Part shown: one piece after another, positions 32,176 through 39,624 of the stretch
Layout of the letters: every line of letters begins with the position of its first letter
How positions within the stretch are numbered: position 1 is the first letter of the stretch
Origin: Conexibacter sp. SYSU D00693
GTDB taxonomy: Bacteria; Actinomycetota; Thermoleophilia; Solirubrobacterales; Solirubrobacteraceae
Length of the DNA: 64,000 nt
Reading direction: 5' to 3'
Assembly (NCBI RefSeq): GCF_017084525.1
Contig: NZ_CP070950.1
Coordinates: forward strand, 4,340,001-4,404,000
The notes under the pieces: generated by a model
What the model saw: only the letters and a program-made list of their open reading frames with translations
The model's database searches: none
Told to the model about the DNA's origin: nothing
Translations under genes and position numbers: made by a program

Positions 32176-33579
32176 ATGGAACACCGCTGGAAGGTCCTGA
32201 CCGTCGTCTCGGTCGCCGCGTTCATGGCGAGCCTGGACCTCTTCATCGTCAACGTCGCCTTCCCCGAGCTGTCCCGGGACTTCGAGGGCACGAGCGTCGC
32301 CGGGCTCTCGTGGGTGCTCAACGCCTACGCCATCGTCTTCGCCGCGCTGCTCGTGCCGGCGGGGCGGGCCGCCGACCGCCTCGGTCGGCGCCGGGCGTTC
32401 CTGGGCGGCACGCTCGCGTTCCTCGCCGGCTCGGTGCTCTGCGGGGTGGCGCCGTCGGTCGAGGCGCTCGTCGCCGCCCGCATCGTCCAGGCCGCGGGCG
32501 CGGCGTTCCTCATGCCCGCCTCCCTGGCGCTGCTGCTCCCGGAGTTCGGGCCGCGCGAGCGGCCGGCGGCGATCGGCGTGTGGGCCGCCGTCGGCGGCGT
32601 CGCCGCGGCGCTGGGCCCGCCCGTCGGCGGGCTGCTCGTCGAGGCGAGCTGGCGGCTGGTCTTCCTCGTCAACGTCCCGGTCGGCCTCGTCGCGCTCGCC
32701 TTCGCGGTGCGGCTGCTGCGCGAGACGCGCGACGAGACGGCCGAGCGCGCGGACCTCGGGGGGACCGTCCTGCTCACGCTCTCGACGGCGGGCCTCGTGC
32801 TCGGGCTCGTCGAGGCGCCCGACTGGGGATGGGGCTCGGTGGCGACGCTCGCCGTGCTGGCGGCCTCGGCCGCGGGCCTCGCACTCTTCTGGGCCCGCTG
32901 CCGGACGCACAGCTCGCCGGTGGTCCACCCGGAGATGCTGCAGGTGCGGTCCTTCGCGATGGCGACGCTGGGCCAGCTGCTGTTCAGCGCCTCGTTCGGG
33001 GCGATGCTGCTGGGGTCCGTCCTGCTGCTCACCGACGTCTGGGACCGGTCGGTCCTCGTCGCCGGCCTGTCGATCGCGCCGGGGCCGATGCTCGCCGCCG
33101 CCTTCGCGGTCGTCTCGGGGCGCCTGGCGCCGACCGTCGGCCAGCACCGCCTGGCGGCCGCCGGCTGCGCGACGTTCGCCGTGGGCTGCTCGTGGTGGCT
33201 GTGGCAGGTCGACGCGACGCCGGCCTACGCGACCGGCATCCTGCCCGGGCTGCTGCTGACCGGGATCGGCGTGGGCTTCACGCTCGCGCCGCTGGCCAGC
33301 GCCGCGGCGTCCTCGCTGCCCCCGACGCGCTTCGCCACCGGCTCGGCGGTCCTGACGATGGCGCGCCAGCTGGGGACGGTCCTCGGCGTGGCGGTGCTCG
33401 TGGCGATCCTCGGCTCCGGCGACGCGAGCGACCCGATCGGCGCCTTCCAGGGCGGCTGGACCTTCATGGTCGTCTCCGGGCTGCTCGCCTCGCTGGCGGC
33501 GCTGCGCATCGGCGACCTGCGCGAGCCGGCACCCCTGGTGTCCGGTCTCGAGGTCCGTCATCGTCTTGAGGGGGCATGA
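32176..33579 (+). CDS. DHA2-family (EmrB/QacA) multidrug efflux transporter
   Basis: A major facilitator with about 14 membrane helices. Family signatures are ASLDLFIVNVAFPEL in helix 1, the loop motif GRAADRLGRRRAFL between helices 2 and 3, and the antiporter motif C region ALGPPVGGLLVE in helix 5. It would exchange protons for drugs or metabolites. ATG 32176 follows GGAG. The stop overlaps the start of the sigma/amidotransferase fusion gene (ATGA), so pump and regulator are made from one mRNA. The divergent HxlR protein is the likely local repressor. Confidence 0.92.
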   Translation: MEHRWKVLTVVSVAAFMASLDLFIVNVAFPELSRDFEGTSVAGLSWVLNAYAIVFAALLVPAGRAADRLGRRRAFLGGTLAFLAGSVLCGVAPSVEALVAARIVQAAGAAFLMPASLALLLPEFGPRERPAAIGVWAAVGGVAAALGPPVGGLLVEASWRLVFLVNVPVGLVALAFAVRLLRETRDETAERADLGGTVLLTLSTAGLVLGLVEAPDWGWGSVATLAVLAASAAGLALFWARCRTHSSPVVHPEMLQVRSFAMATLGQLLFSASFGAMLLGSVLLLTDVWDRSVLVAGLSIAPGPMLAAAFAVVSGRLAPTVGQHRLAAAGCATFAVGCSWWLWQVDATPAYATGILPGLLLTGIGVGFTLAPLASAAASSLPPTRFATGSAVLTMARQLGTVLGVAVLVAILGSGDASDPIGAFQGGWTFMVVSGLLASLAALRIGDLREPAPLVSGLEVRHRLEGA

Positions 33580-34709
33580 ACGACCTCGAGCACCTCGTCC
33601 GTGAGCACGGGCCCCAGCTGCGCCGGCGGCTGGAGCGCATGACCCGCGACCGGGACCTGGCGGAGGACCTCTGCCAGGAGGTGCTGCTGCGCGCGTGGCG
33701 CCGGGCGCCCGCGGACGCGGCGCCGGAGGTCCTCCAGGCGTGGCTGCACCGCACCGCGACGAACGTCGCCCTCGACGAGCTGCGCCGCCACGCGCGGCGC
33801 GGCGGCGTGCACCTGGAGCTGCCCGAGGCGCTGGCCGCGCCGGAGTCGCCGGACGCGGGCGCCGCGCGCGAGGCGCTCGCGCAGCTCAGCCCGCACGAGC
33901 GGCTGCTCCTGCTGCTGCGCTTCGAGGCCGGGCTGTCGCTGCGCGAGGTCGCGGCGGTGCTGGCGATCTCCGAGGAGGCGGCGCGCAAGCGCGTCTCGCG
34001 CGCTCGCCAGCGCTTCTCGTCGGTCTTCCGGGCGATGGCCGAACGCCGGGACCCGGTGGTGCTGCTGCTCGTCCGCGACGAGGACCCGGTGCCCTACGAG
34101 CGCTGGCTGGCCGACGCCGGCGCGGTCGTGCGCCGCGTCGACCACGGCGCGGGCGGGCGCGACGTCCTGCACGCCGACGGCCTCGTCATCACCGGCGCCT
34201 ACACCGACATCGACCCGCGGCTGTACGGCATGGAGCGCCGCGCCGACCTCCAGGGCGAGCAGGACCTCGAGGCCGACCGCCGCGACCTGGACCTGCTGCG
34301 CGGCGCGCTGCAGTCAGGCCTGCCGATCATCGGCGTGTGCAGCGGCCACCAGCTGCTGAACATCGCCAGCGGCGGGACGCTCCTGCAGGACCTCGACGAG
34401 CACGGGACCGCGGTCGTCGACGGCCACGAGGGCAACCACGCCATCCGCCACACCACCGGCTCGCTGGCCTCGGGCGTGCTGGGTCGGCGGATGGCGGTCC
34501 ACTCCAGCCACCACCAGGCGGTGGCGAAGCTCGGCTCGCACCTGCGCGTCAGCGCGCTGTCCGACGACGGTGTGGTCGAGGGCATCGAGCGCACGGACCA
34601 CCCCTTCGCGGTCGGGCTGCAGTGGAAGCCGCAGCTCGTCCCCGACGCGCCGGCGTCCACCCGGCTCGCCGAGGCCTTCGTCGAGCAGGCCGCGCGGGTC
34701 GCGGCCTAG
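33576..34709 (+). CDS. ECF-type sigma factor fused to a class C26 glutamine-amidotransferase-like domain
   Basis: One uninterrupted frame of 377 codons. Residues 1-75 are sigma region 2 (LAEDLCQEVLLRAWRRAPAD; LHRTATNVALDELRR) and residues 95-152 region 4 (LAQLSPHERLLLLLRFEAGL; REVAAVLAISEEAARKRVSR). Residues 158-377 match peptidase C26 (gamma-glutamyl-GABA hydrolase-like): DGLVITGAYTDIDPRLYG, the nucleophile elbow GVCSGHQLLN with Cys255, GGTLLQDL and HSSHHQAV. The catalytic His and Glu of the usual QWHPE are replaced: here it reads QWKPQ (349-353). The oxyanion PGG is also changed to TGA. It is thus probably a pseudo-enzyme that senses a glutamyl or amine ligand. It is coupled to the efflux pump. 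Confidence 0.88.
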   Translation: MNDLEHLVREHGPQLRRRLERMTRDRDLAEDLCQEVLLRAWRRAPADAAPEVLQAWLHRTATNVALDELRRHARRGGVHLELPEALAAPESPDAGAAREALAQLSPHERLLLLLRFEAGLSLREVAAVLAISEEAARKRVSRARQRFSSVFRAMAERRDPVVLLLVRDEDPVPYERWLADAGAVVRRVDHGAGGRDVLHADGLVITGAYTDIDPRLYGMERRADLQGEQDLEADRRDLDLLRGALQSGLPIIGVCSGHQLLNIASGGTLLQDLDEHGTAVVDGHEGNHAIRHTTGSLASGVLGRRMAVHSSHHQAVAKLGSHLRVSALSDDGVVEGIERTDHPFAVGLQWKPQLVPDAPASTRLAEAFVEQAARVAA

Positions 34710-34716
34710 ACGCGGG

Positions 34717-34769
34717 GTGGTAGGTGCCAGGCACCTACCACTCGCGTGAGTGGTGGGTGCCAGGCACCC
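34717..34769. repeat. Paired palindromic repeat (doublet 2)
   Basis: The first unit is a perfect 25-bp palindrome, GTGGTAGGTGCC-A-GGCACC-type (34717-34741); the second is GGGTGCC-A-GGCACCC (34755-34769). The centres are 34729 and 34762, exactly 33 bp apart as in doublet 1 at 20341. It sits between convergent genes and may also end transcription. Confidence 0.82.
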
Positions 34770-34770
34770 G

Positions 34771-35121
34771 TCAGCGGGGCAGGGTGTCGCGCAGGCGCTC
34801 GAGGCGCTGGTCCCAGCGGGCGCCGGCGGCGGCCATCCACGAGATGGCGTCGCCGAGCGGGGCGGGCTCGAAGCGGTAGCGCGCCTCGCGGCCCTCGCGC
34901 TCGACGTCGGCCAGGCCGGCGTCGCGCAGGATCGCGAGGTGCTTGGCCACGCCCTGGCGCGAGATGGAGCGGCCCTCGGCGCCGAGCTCGCGGGCCAGCG
35001 CGGAGGCGCTCAGGGCGCCGCGCTCGGAGAGCAGGCGGACGACCTCGCGGCGCGTCGGGTCGGCGAGGGCGTGGAAGACGTCGCCCGAGGCGTCGCCGGT
35101 GGGGGCGGCCCCGGGGCTCAC
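34771..35121 (-). CDS. ArsR-family transcriptional regulator (116 aa)
   Basis: The winged helix is clear: [20 protein letters not shown], then [20 protein letters not shown] and [20 protein letters not shown]. No metal-binding Cys pair is present, so it belongs to the group paired with SRPBCC proteins rather than to metal sensors. The GTG start overlaps the stop of the preceding SRPBCC gene (GTGA). Two inverted repeats built on GCAAC/GTTGC upstream of the operon are probable operators for autoregulation. Confidence 0.9.
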   Translation of the reverse strand: MSPGAAPTGDASGDVFHALADPTRREVVRLLSERGALSASALARELGAEGRSISRQGVAKHLAILRDAGLADVEREGREARYRFEPAPLGDAISWMAAAGARWDQRLERLRDTLPR

Positions 35122-35435
35122 GCCAGGGCCAGTGGCCCGCGGGTGCCCGAGCTCGTCCCGGCGACGACGGCGGTGGAGACGGCGCGCAGCACGCGGACCG
35201 GCGTCTCGACGACGACGACGCGCGTGCCGTCCTCGTGGTCGTCGAGGACGACGTCGACGACGGTGCCGCGGTCGGGCGACCACCGCAGCGCGAGGCGGTG
35301 CGGCGCCTGCTCCTCGACGACCTCGGCCTCCTCGCCCAGCCACGCCAGGTCGCGCACGTGCTCCCACGCGGCGTCGCGGTCGGCGGGGAGGACGACCTCG
35401 CGGACGACGGCCTCGGCCTCTTCGTGCAACTCCAT
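35118..35435 (-). CDS. SRPBCC (AHSA1-like) protein (105 aa)
   Basis: The short protein has the START-like pattern [20 protein letters not shown] then [20 protein letters not shown] and [11 protein letters not shown], typical of the SRPBCC/AHSA1 superfamily, which binds hydrophobic ligands in a deep pocket. It is shorter than the usual 140 residues and may lack the last helix. It is translated just before the ArsR gene with overlapping stop and start codons, the standard pairing of these two families in bacteria. The ligand is unknown. Confidence 0.82.
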   Translation of the reverse strand: MELHEEAEAVVREVVLPADRDAAWEHVRDLAWLGEEAEVVEEQAPHRLALRWSPDRGTVVDVVLDDHEDGTRVVVVETPVRVLRAVSTAVVAGTSSGTRGPLALA

Positions 35436-35479
35436 GGTTGCTCATGCTACCGTGGCGTCAAGTGCAACCGTTCGGTTGC
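35426..35479. promoter_or_regulatory. Inverted repeats upstream of the SRPBCC/ArsR operon
   Basis: GCAAC-N6-GTTGC at 35426-35441 spans the SRPBCC start codon, and GCAACCG-TT-CGGTTGC at 35464-35479 is a 7-bp inverted repeat upstream. The shared half-site suggests two ArsR operators; the second also lies in the upstream region of clpP. Confidence 0.65.
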
Positions 35480-35491
35480 GTCAACGCGACT

Positions 35492-35508
35492 CAGGGGACA
35501 GTCCCCTG
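35492..35508. repeat. 17-bp palindrome CAGGGGAC-A-GTCCCCTG
   Basis: A perfect palindrome upstream of clpP. Similar GGGGACNGTCCCC units occur as dispersed repeats in many genomes; here only one copy is in the window. It could also act in the clpP leader. Confidence 0.55.
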
Positions 35509-35536
35509 GTTCGCACGCGTCACGGAGGAGCTCGCC

Positions 35537-36142
35537 TTGCCCCTGGTCCCGATGGTCATCGAGCAGTCGCCGCGCGGCGAGCGCTCGTTCGACATCTACT
35601 CCCGCCTGCTCAACGACCGGGTGGTCTTCCTCGGCCAGCCGATCGACGACGAGATCGCGAACCTCGTCGTGGCCCAGCTGCTGCACCTCGAGGCCGACGA
35701 CCCCGACAAGGACATCGCGCTCTACATCAACTCGCCGGGCGGCAACGCCTACGCGGCGCTGGCCATGTACGACGCCATGCAGCACGTGCGCTGCGACGTG
35801 CAGACGATCTGCTGCGGCATCGCCATGAGCGGCGGCTCGCTGGTCCTCGCGGGCGGCGCGCCCGGCAAGCGCTCGGTCCTGCCCAACGGGCGCGTGCTGA
35901 TCCACCAGCCCAGCGGCGGCTTCCAGGGCCAGTCGACCGACATCGCCATCCACGCGAAGGAGGCGCTGAGCCTCCGCGACCGCTTCGAGGAGCTCTACGC
36001 CAGGCACACCGGCCAGGACCAGGCGCGGGTGCACGCCGACATGGAGCGCGACCGCTTCTTCAGCGCCGAGGACGCCGTCGCCTACGGCCTGGCCGACCGC
36101 ATCATGGAGCGGCGGAAGGGGGTGCCGCGTGAGGGCGTGTGA
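35537..36142 (+). CDS. clpP: ATP-dependent Clp protease proteolytic subunit (ClpP)
   Basis: It forms the barrel-shaped peptidase used by ClpX/ClpA-type unfoldases. The nucleophile is Ser98 in GIAMSGGS, the His is in [14 protein letters not shown] (His123), and the Asp is expected in [30 protein letters not shown] and LYINSPGG are family signatures. TTG at 35537 is chosen because GGAGGAG lies 6 bases upstream and gives the usual length of 201 residues; an ATG five codons later is the alternative. The region around Ser differs from the common GQAASMGA, as in paralogous ClpP copies of actinobacteria. No clpX is adjacent. Confidence 0.95.
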   Translation: MPLVPMVIEQSPRGERSFDIYSRLLNDRVVFLGQPIDDEIANLVVAQLLHLEADDPDKDIALYINSPGGNAYAALAMYDAMQHVRCDVQTICCGIAMSGGSLVLAGGAPGKRSVLPNGRVLIHQPSGGFQGQSTDIAIHAKEALSLRDRFEELYARHTGQDQARVHADMERDRFFSAEDAVAYGLADRIMERRKGVPREGV

Positions 36143-37205
36143 GCCAGGCGCGCAGCTCGTCGTCGTGCTCGCCGAGGCCGGGCGGCGGCAGCCGGACCCC
36201 GGCGTCGGCGAGCGGTGAGCGGACGGTCCGCACGCCGCCCGTCTCGTCCACCGGCGCGAGGCCGAGCTCCTCGGCCAGCGCGAAGGCCGCGGGCACGTCG
36301 TTGACGCGCCCGACCGGGACGCCGGCGGCTCGCAGGCGCACCTCCACCTCGTCGCCCGCGAGCAGCGGCTCGAGCGTCGCGACCAGCGCGTCGCGATGCT
36401 CGAGCCGCGCCGCGTTCGTGGCGAAGCGCGGGTCCTGCGCCACCTCGGGCGCGCCGACCGCGTCGCACAGCCGCGCGAACATCGCGTCGTTGCCGCAGGC
36501 GACGACGAGGTCGCCGAAGGTCTCGTAGGGCGTGAGCGACGGGTGGCGGTTGCCCATCGGCCCCGGCACGACGCCGCCGTTGAGCCAGCCGCTGGCCTGG
36601 TTGAGCAGCCCGGTGAGCGCGCTGTCCATGAGCGAGACCTCCACCCGCCGGCCGCCGCCGTCGCGCAGCGCCGCCAGGACCCCGATCGTCGCCCAGAGCC
36701 CGCAGAGGACGTCGACGACCGGTGCGCCGACCTTCAGCGGCCGCCCGCCCTCCTCGCCGGTGACCGACATGAGCCCGCCCATCGCCTGCAGCAGCAGGTC
36801 GTAGCCCGGCAGCGCCGCTCCGCCGAACGCGCTGATCGAGCAGTAGGTCACGCCGGGGTTGCCGGCGGCGACCAGGTCGTCGAAGCCCAGGCCCAGCCCG
36901 TCCATCAGCCCAGGGCGGAAGGACTCGACGACGACGTCGGCGCGCAGCGCGAGCTCGCGGGCCAGCGCGCGATCACCGGGGTCCTTGAGGTCCAGGCGCA
37001 GCGAGCGCTTGTTGCGGTTCAGCGCCAGGTAGTAGGTCGCGGTGCCGTCCGGGGCGCGCGGTGGCCCCCAGCCACGGGTGTCGTCGCCGCCGTCGGGGCG
37101 CTCGACCTTCACGACGTCCGCGCCGAGGTCGCCCAGGGTCTGCGCGCACAGCGGTCCGGCGAGCACGCGCGAGAAGTCGGCGACGAGGAGCCCGGAGAGC
37201 GGCAT
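36102..37205 (-). CDS. Class III CoA-transferase (CaiB/BaiF family)
   Basis: It moves CoA between carboxylic acids through an aspartyl anhydride. The N-terminus [20 protein letters not shown], the conserved [19 protein letters not shown] and the adjacent [11 protein letters not shown], then [14 protein letters not shown], are strong signatures. The nucleophile Asp is expected in the [13 protein letters not shown] region. At 367 residues it is of normal length. The ATG at 37205 is 16 bases from the divergent metallophosphatase start. The 3' end overlaps the clpP 3' end by 41 bp in the convergent sense. The acyl substrate is unknown. Confidence 0.92.
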   Translation of the reverse strand: MPLSGLLVADFSRVLAGPLCAQTLGDLGADVVKVERPDGGDDTRGWGPPRAPDGTATYYLALNRNKRSLRLDLKDPGDRALARELALRADVVVESFRPGLMDGLGLGFDDLVAAGNPGVTYCSISAFGGAALPGYDLLLQAMGGLMSVTGEEGGRPLKVGAPVVDVLCGLWATIGVLAALRDGGGRRVEVSLMDSALTGLLNQASGWLNGGVVPGPMGNRHPSLTPYETFGDLVVACGNDAMFARLCDAVGAPEVAQDPRFATNAARLEHRDALVATLEPLLAGDEVEVRLRAAGVPVGRVNDVPAAFALAEELGLAPVDETGGVRTVRSPLADAGVRLPPPGLGEHDDELRAWLTRPHAAPPSAAP

Positions 37206-37221
37206 GGCACGATGCTCGCGG

Positions 37222-38346
37222 ATGCGCACGCTCGTCGTCTCCGACCTCCACCTCGGCGGCCGCACCGGCGTCGACGTCCTGCGCCACGAGGGCGTGGCCC
37301 GCGAGCGGCTGCTCGCCGCGCTGGACGGCGTCGACCGCCTCGTGCTGCTCGGCGACCTCCTCGAGCTGCGCCACGGCCCGGCGCGTGACGCCCTGGCCGC
37401 GGCGGCGCCGGCGCTGCAGGCCATGGGCGAGGCGCTGGACCCCGCCACCGAGGTCGTCGTCGTCCCCGGCAACCACGACCACGCGCTGCTCGCGCCGTGG
37501 CTGGACCGCACGGACAAGCCGCTGGGCCTCGAGACGCGCGTCAAGCCCACGACCGCCTCGCCGATCGCCGCCAAGGTCGCCGGCTGGCTGGGCAAGGACC
37601 GGACGTCGATGGCCTACCCCGGTGTCTGGCTGCGCGACGACGTCTTCGCCACCCACGGCCACGTGCAGGACGTCCACGGGACGATCCCCACCTTCGAGCG
37701 CCTCGCCGCCGGCGCGATGCAGCGGATCGCCGGCAAGGTCCCCGAGGGCCCGTGCACGATCGAGGACTACGAGCGGGTGCTCGCGCCGATCTACGCCTGG
37801 ATCCACAGCGCCGCCCAGCGCGCGCAGGAGGGCAAGCGGGCGGCCGGCGCCGGCGGGGCCTCGCGCGCCTACGAGCTGCTGATGGGCGACGGCCACAAGC
37901 CGATCCGCGCACGCGCGATCGCCGCCGCCTTCCCGCTGGGCATCCGCGGCCTCTCGCTCCTCGTCGGCCCGCTGAGCAGCGACCTCAGCGGCGACGCGCT
38001 GCGCCGCAACGCGCTCGGCGCGCTGGGCGAGGCGATCGACCGCCTCGGCGTGCGCAGCTCGCACGTGGTCTCCGGCCACAGCCACCGCGCCGGCCCGCTG
38101 CCCGCCGACGACCCGCACGAGTGGCGCACGCCGCACGGGGTGCACCTGCACAACACGGGCTGCTGGGTCTACGAGGGCGCGCTGCTCTCGGGGGGCGACC
38201 CGGCCTCGCCGTACTGGCCCGGCCACGCGGTCGTCGTCGAGGACGAGGGCCCGCCGCGGCTCGAGCGGCTCCTGGGCGACGTGGAGCTCGAGGCGCTCAG
38301 GCCTGCGCGGTCGGCTCCGCACCCTCCGGAGCCAGACCGGGGGTGA
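37222..38346 (+). CDS. Calcineurin-like metallophosphatase (374 aa)
   Basis: The metal-binding motifs are in order: LVVSDLHLGG (DxH), VLLGDLLEL (GD), VVVPGNHDHAL (GNHD), FATHGHV and SGHSHRAG (GHxH). It is a cytosolic phosphoesterase, possibly acting on a nucleotide or lipid headgroup such as UDP-2,3-diacylglucosamine-like compounds, but this is not certain. A large insertion (about residues 95-260), rich in helices, distinguishes it from small family members. The 3' end overlaps the convergent thioredoxin-like gene by 50 bp. Confidence 0.88.
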   Translation: MRTLVVSDLHLGGRTGVDVLRHEGVARERLLAALDGVDRLVLLGDLLELRHGPARDALAAAAPALQAMGEALDPATEVVVVPGNHDHALLAPWLDRTDKPLGLETRVKPTTASPIAAKVAGWLGKDRTSMAYPGVWLRDDVFATHGHVQDVHGTIPTFERLAAGAMQRIAGKVPEGPCTIEDYERVLAPIYAWIHSAAQRAQEGKRAAGAGGASRAYELLMGDGHKPIRARAIAAAFPLGIRGLSLLVGPLSSDLSGDALRRNALGALGEAIDRLGVRSSHVVSGHSHRAGPLPADDPHEWRTPHGVHLHNTGCWVYEGALLSGGDPASPYWPGHAVVVEDEGPPRLERLLGDVELEALRPARSAPHPPEPDRG

Positions 38347-39103
38347 AGCACACCGCGTGGCACGTCACACCGTCGCCGGCCTCGAGCTCGAGCACGGCCT
38401 CGGTGTGGCGCTCGTGCTCGACGAGCGGGTGGCAGCCGGTGTACGGCACCTCGCGCGCGTCGCCGTTGACCACCACGGTCCCGCCGCCCTCCGGCACCTC
38501 GAGCACCGCCCAGACGCCGCCCGCCTCGTAGGGGCCCGACCACAGGCCCGGCTGGTCGGGGGTCGGCACGGCGAGCAGCGCGACCGGGTCGTCCTCCGGG
38601 CGCAGCGGCGGCAGGACGTCGCGCTCGATCCCGAGCGCCTCCTGGATCGCGCGCTCGGTCTCCTGGTAGGCGCCCTCGCCGAAGTGGAAGTCGACGAGCC
38701 GGTGCTGGCGGGAGAAGAGGTAGCGCGCCGGCCACCCGCGGTTCTCGTAGGTGCGCCAGAGCGCGAGCTCCTGGTCGAGCAGCACGGGGTGGACGACGCC
38801 GAGGCGCTCGACCGTCGCCCGCACCACGTCCTCGTCCTGGGAGGGCGGGAAGCCGGGGGCGTGGACGCTCACCACGCGCAGGCCGTCGTCGGCGTAGCGC
38901 TCGTGCCACGCCTTGACGTAGGGCAGCGTGCGCAGCGAGTTCACGCGGCAGACGTCGAAGAACTCGACGAGGACGGGCCGGTCGCGCTGCTGGTCCATGC
39001 GCAGCAGCTTCACGTTGAGCCACGTGGCCGGCCGGGGGAACGGCGGGGCGTGGATGTCGTCGACGGGCGGCCGCACGGGCGGGGCACCGTAGCAGCGGCG
39101 CAC
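38297..39103 (-). CDS. Thioredoxin-like protein with a single active-site cysteine
   Basis: The thioredoxin fold is seen in PVLVEFFDVCRVNSLRTLPY, KAWHERYADDGLRVVSVHAP and a cis-Pro region WPARYLFSR. The motif resembles the C-terminal domains of DipZ-like proteins (xxCxNxxRTLPY). Cys52 is present, but the resolving position is not Cys (CRVN), so a classical CxxC dithiol is absent. An additional C-terminal beta domain (about 180-268) contains two further Cys (YTGCHP; CHAVC). No signal peptide is evident. A one-Cys peroxiredoxin-like or metal-binding function is possible. Confidence 0.72.
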   Translation of the reverse strand: MRRCYGAPPVRPPVDDIHAPPFPRPATWLNVKLLRMDQQRDRPVLVEFFDVCRVNSLRTLPYVKAWHERYADDGLRVVSVHAPGFPPSQDEDVVRATVERLGVVHPVLLDQELALWRTYENRGWPARYLFSRQHRLVDFHFGEGAYQETERAIQEALGIERDVLPPLRPEDDPVALLAVPTPDQPGLWSGPYEAGGVWAVLEVPEGGGTVVVNGDAREVPYTGCHPLVEHERHTEAVLELEAGDGVTCHAVCFTPGLAPEGAEPTAQA

Positions 39104-39116
39104 GGGCCGTCCGGAC

Positions 39117-39122
39117 TACCCT
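39117..39122 (+). promoter_or_regulatory. -10 box of a leaderless promoter (cupredoxin operon)
   Basis: TACCCT ends 7 bases before the ATG of the cupredoxin-like gene, so transcription should begin at or next to the start codon. Confidence 0.5.
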
Positions 39123-39129
39123 GCGGGCC

Positions 39130-39624
39130 ATGAGCCCCCGCGCACGGATCGCCATCGTGGCCGTCGCGGCCGTCGGCCTCGTGCTCGCGTTCTTCGCGGC
39201 CCGCGGCAGCGACGACGCCGACGACCCGCCGGCCACCGTCGCCGGCACGACGACGCAGAGCACGCCGGCGCCCGAGGTGACCACGGACGAGGCCACGGGC
39301 GGCACGACCGCGCCCGCCGGGACGACCGAGACCGAGGCCGAGCCGGCCGAGCCCGAGGAGCCCGCGGTCCAGACGATCCGCGTGCGCGACGGCCAGCCGG
39401 TGGGCGGCGTGCAGGAGGTCGAGGTCGACTCCGGCGAGCAGGTGCGCTTCCGCGTCTCGTCCGACGTCACCGACCACGTGCACGTCCACGGCTACGACCT
39501 CATGCGCGACGTCGGGCCGGGCAAGCCGGCGACGTTCTCCTTCGAGGCCGACGCCGAGGGCCGCTTCGAGGTGGAGCTCGAGGAGCGCGGCGTGCAGATC
39601 GCGGAGCTCCGCGTCACTCCGTGA
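39130..39624 (+). CDS. Membrane-anchored cupredoxin-like protein (164 aa)
   Basis: An N-terminal membrane anchor (ARIAIVAVAAVGLVLAFFAA) is followed by a Thr/Glu/Pro-rich linker (about 28-80) and a beta-sandwich with VEVDSGEQVRFRVSSDV, HVHVHGYDL and PGKPATFSFEADAEGRFEVE. The pattern is that of EfeO/cupredoxin domains; the DHVHVHGYD segment offers several His ligands, but the classical Cys/Met ligands of blue copper sites are not clear, so it may be a His-rich copper site. The stop overlaps the next gene's GTG (GTGA). It works outside the membrane, probably in copper or redox handling with its neighbours. Confidence 0.78.
   Translation: MSPRARIAIVAVAAVGLVLAFFAARGSDDADDPPATVAGTTTQSTPAPEVTTDEATGGTTAPAGTTETEAEPAEPEEPAVQTIRVRDGQPVGGVQEVEVDSGEQVRFRVSSDVTDHVHVHGYDLMRDVGPGKPATFSFEADAEGRFEVELEERGVQIAELRVTP

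Noticed and set aside
35537-36142. ClpP as a defence or phage gene
   Set aside because: It has a complete catalytic set and typical host codon use, and it stands far from the mobile element, so it is a normal housekeeping paralogue.
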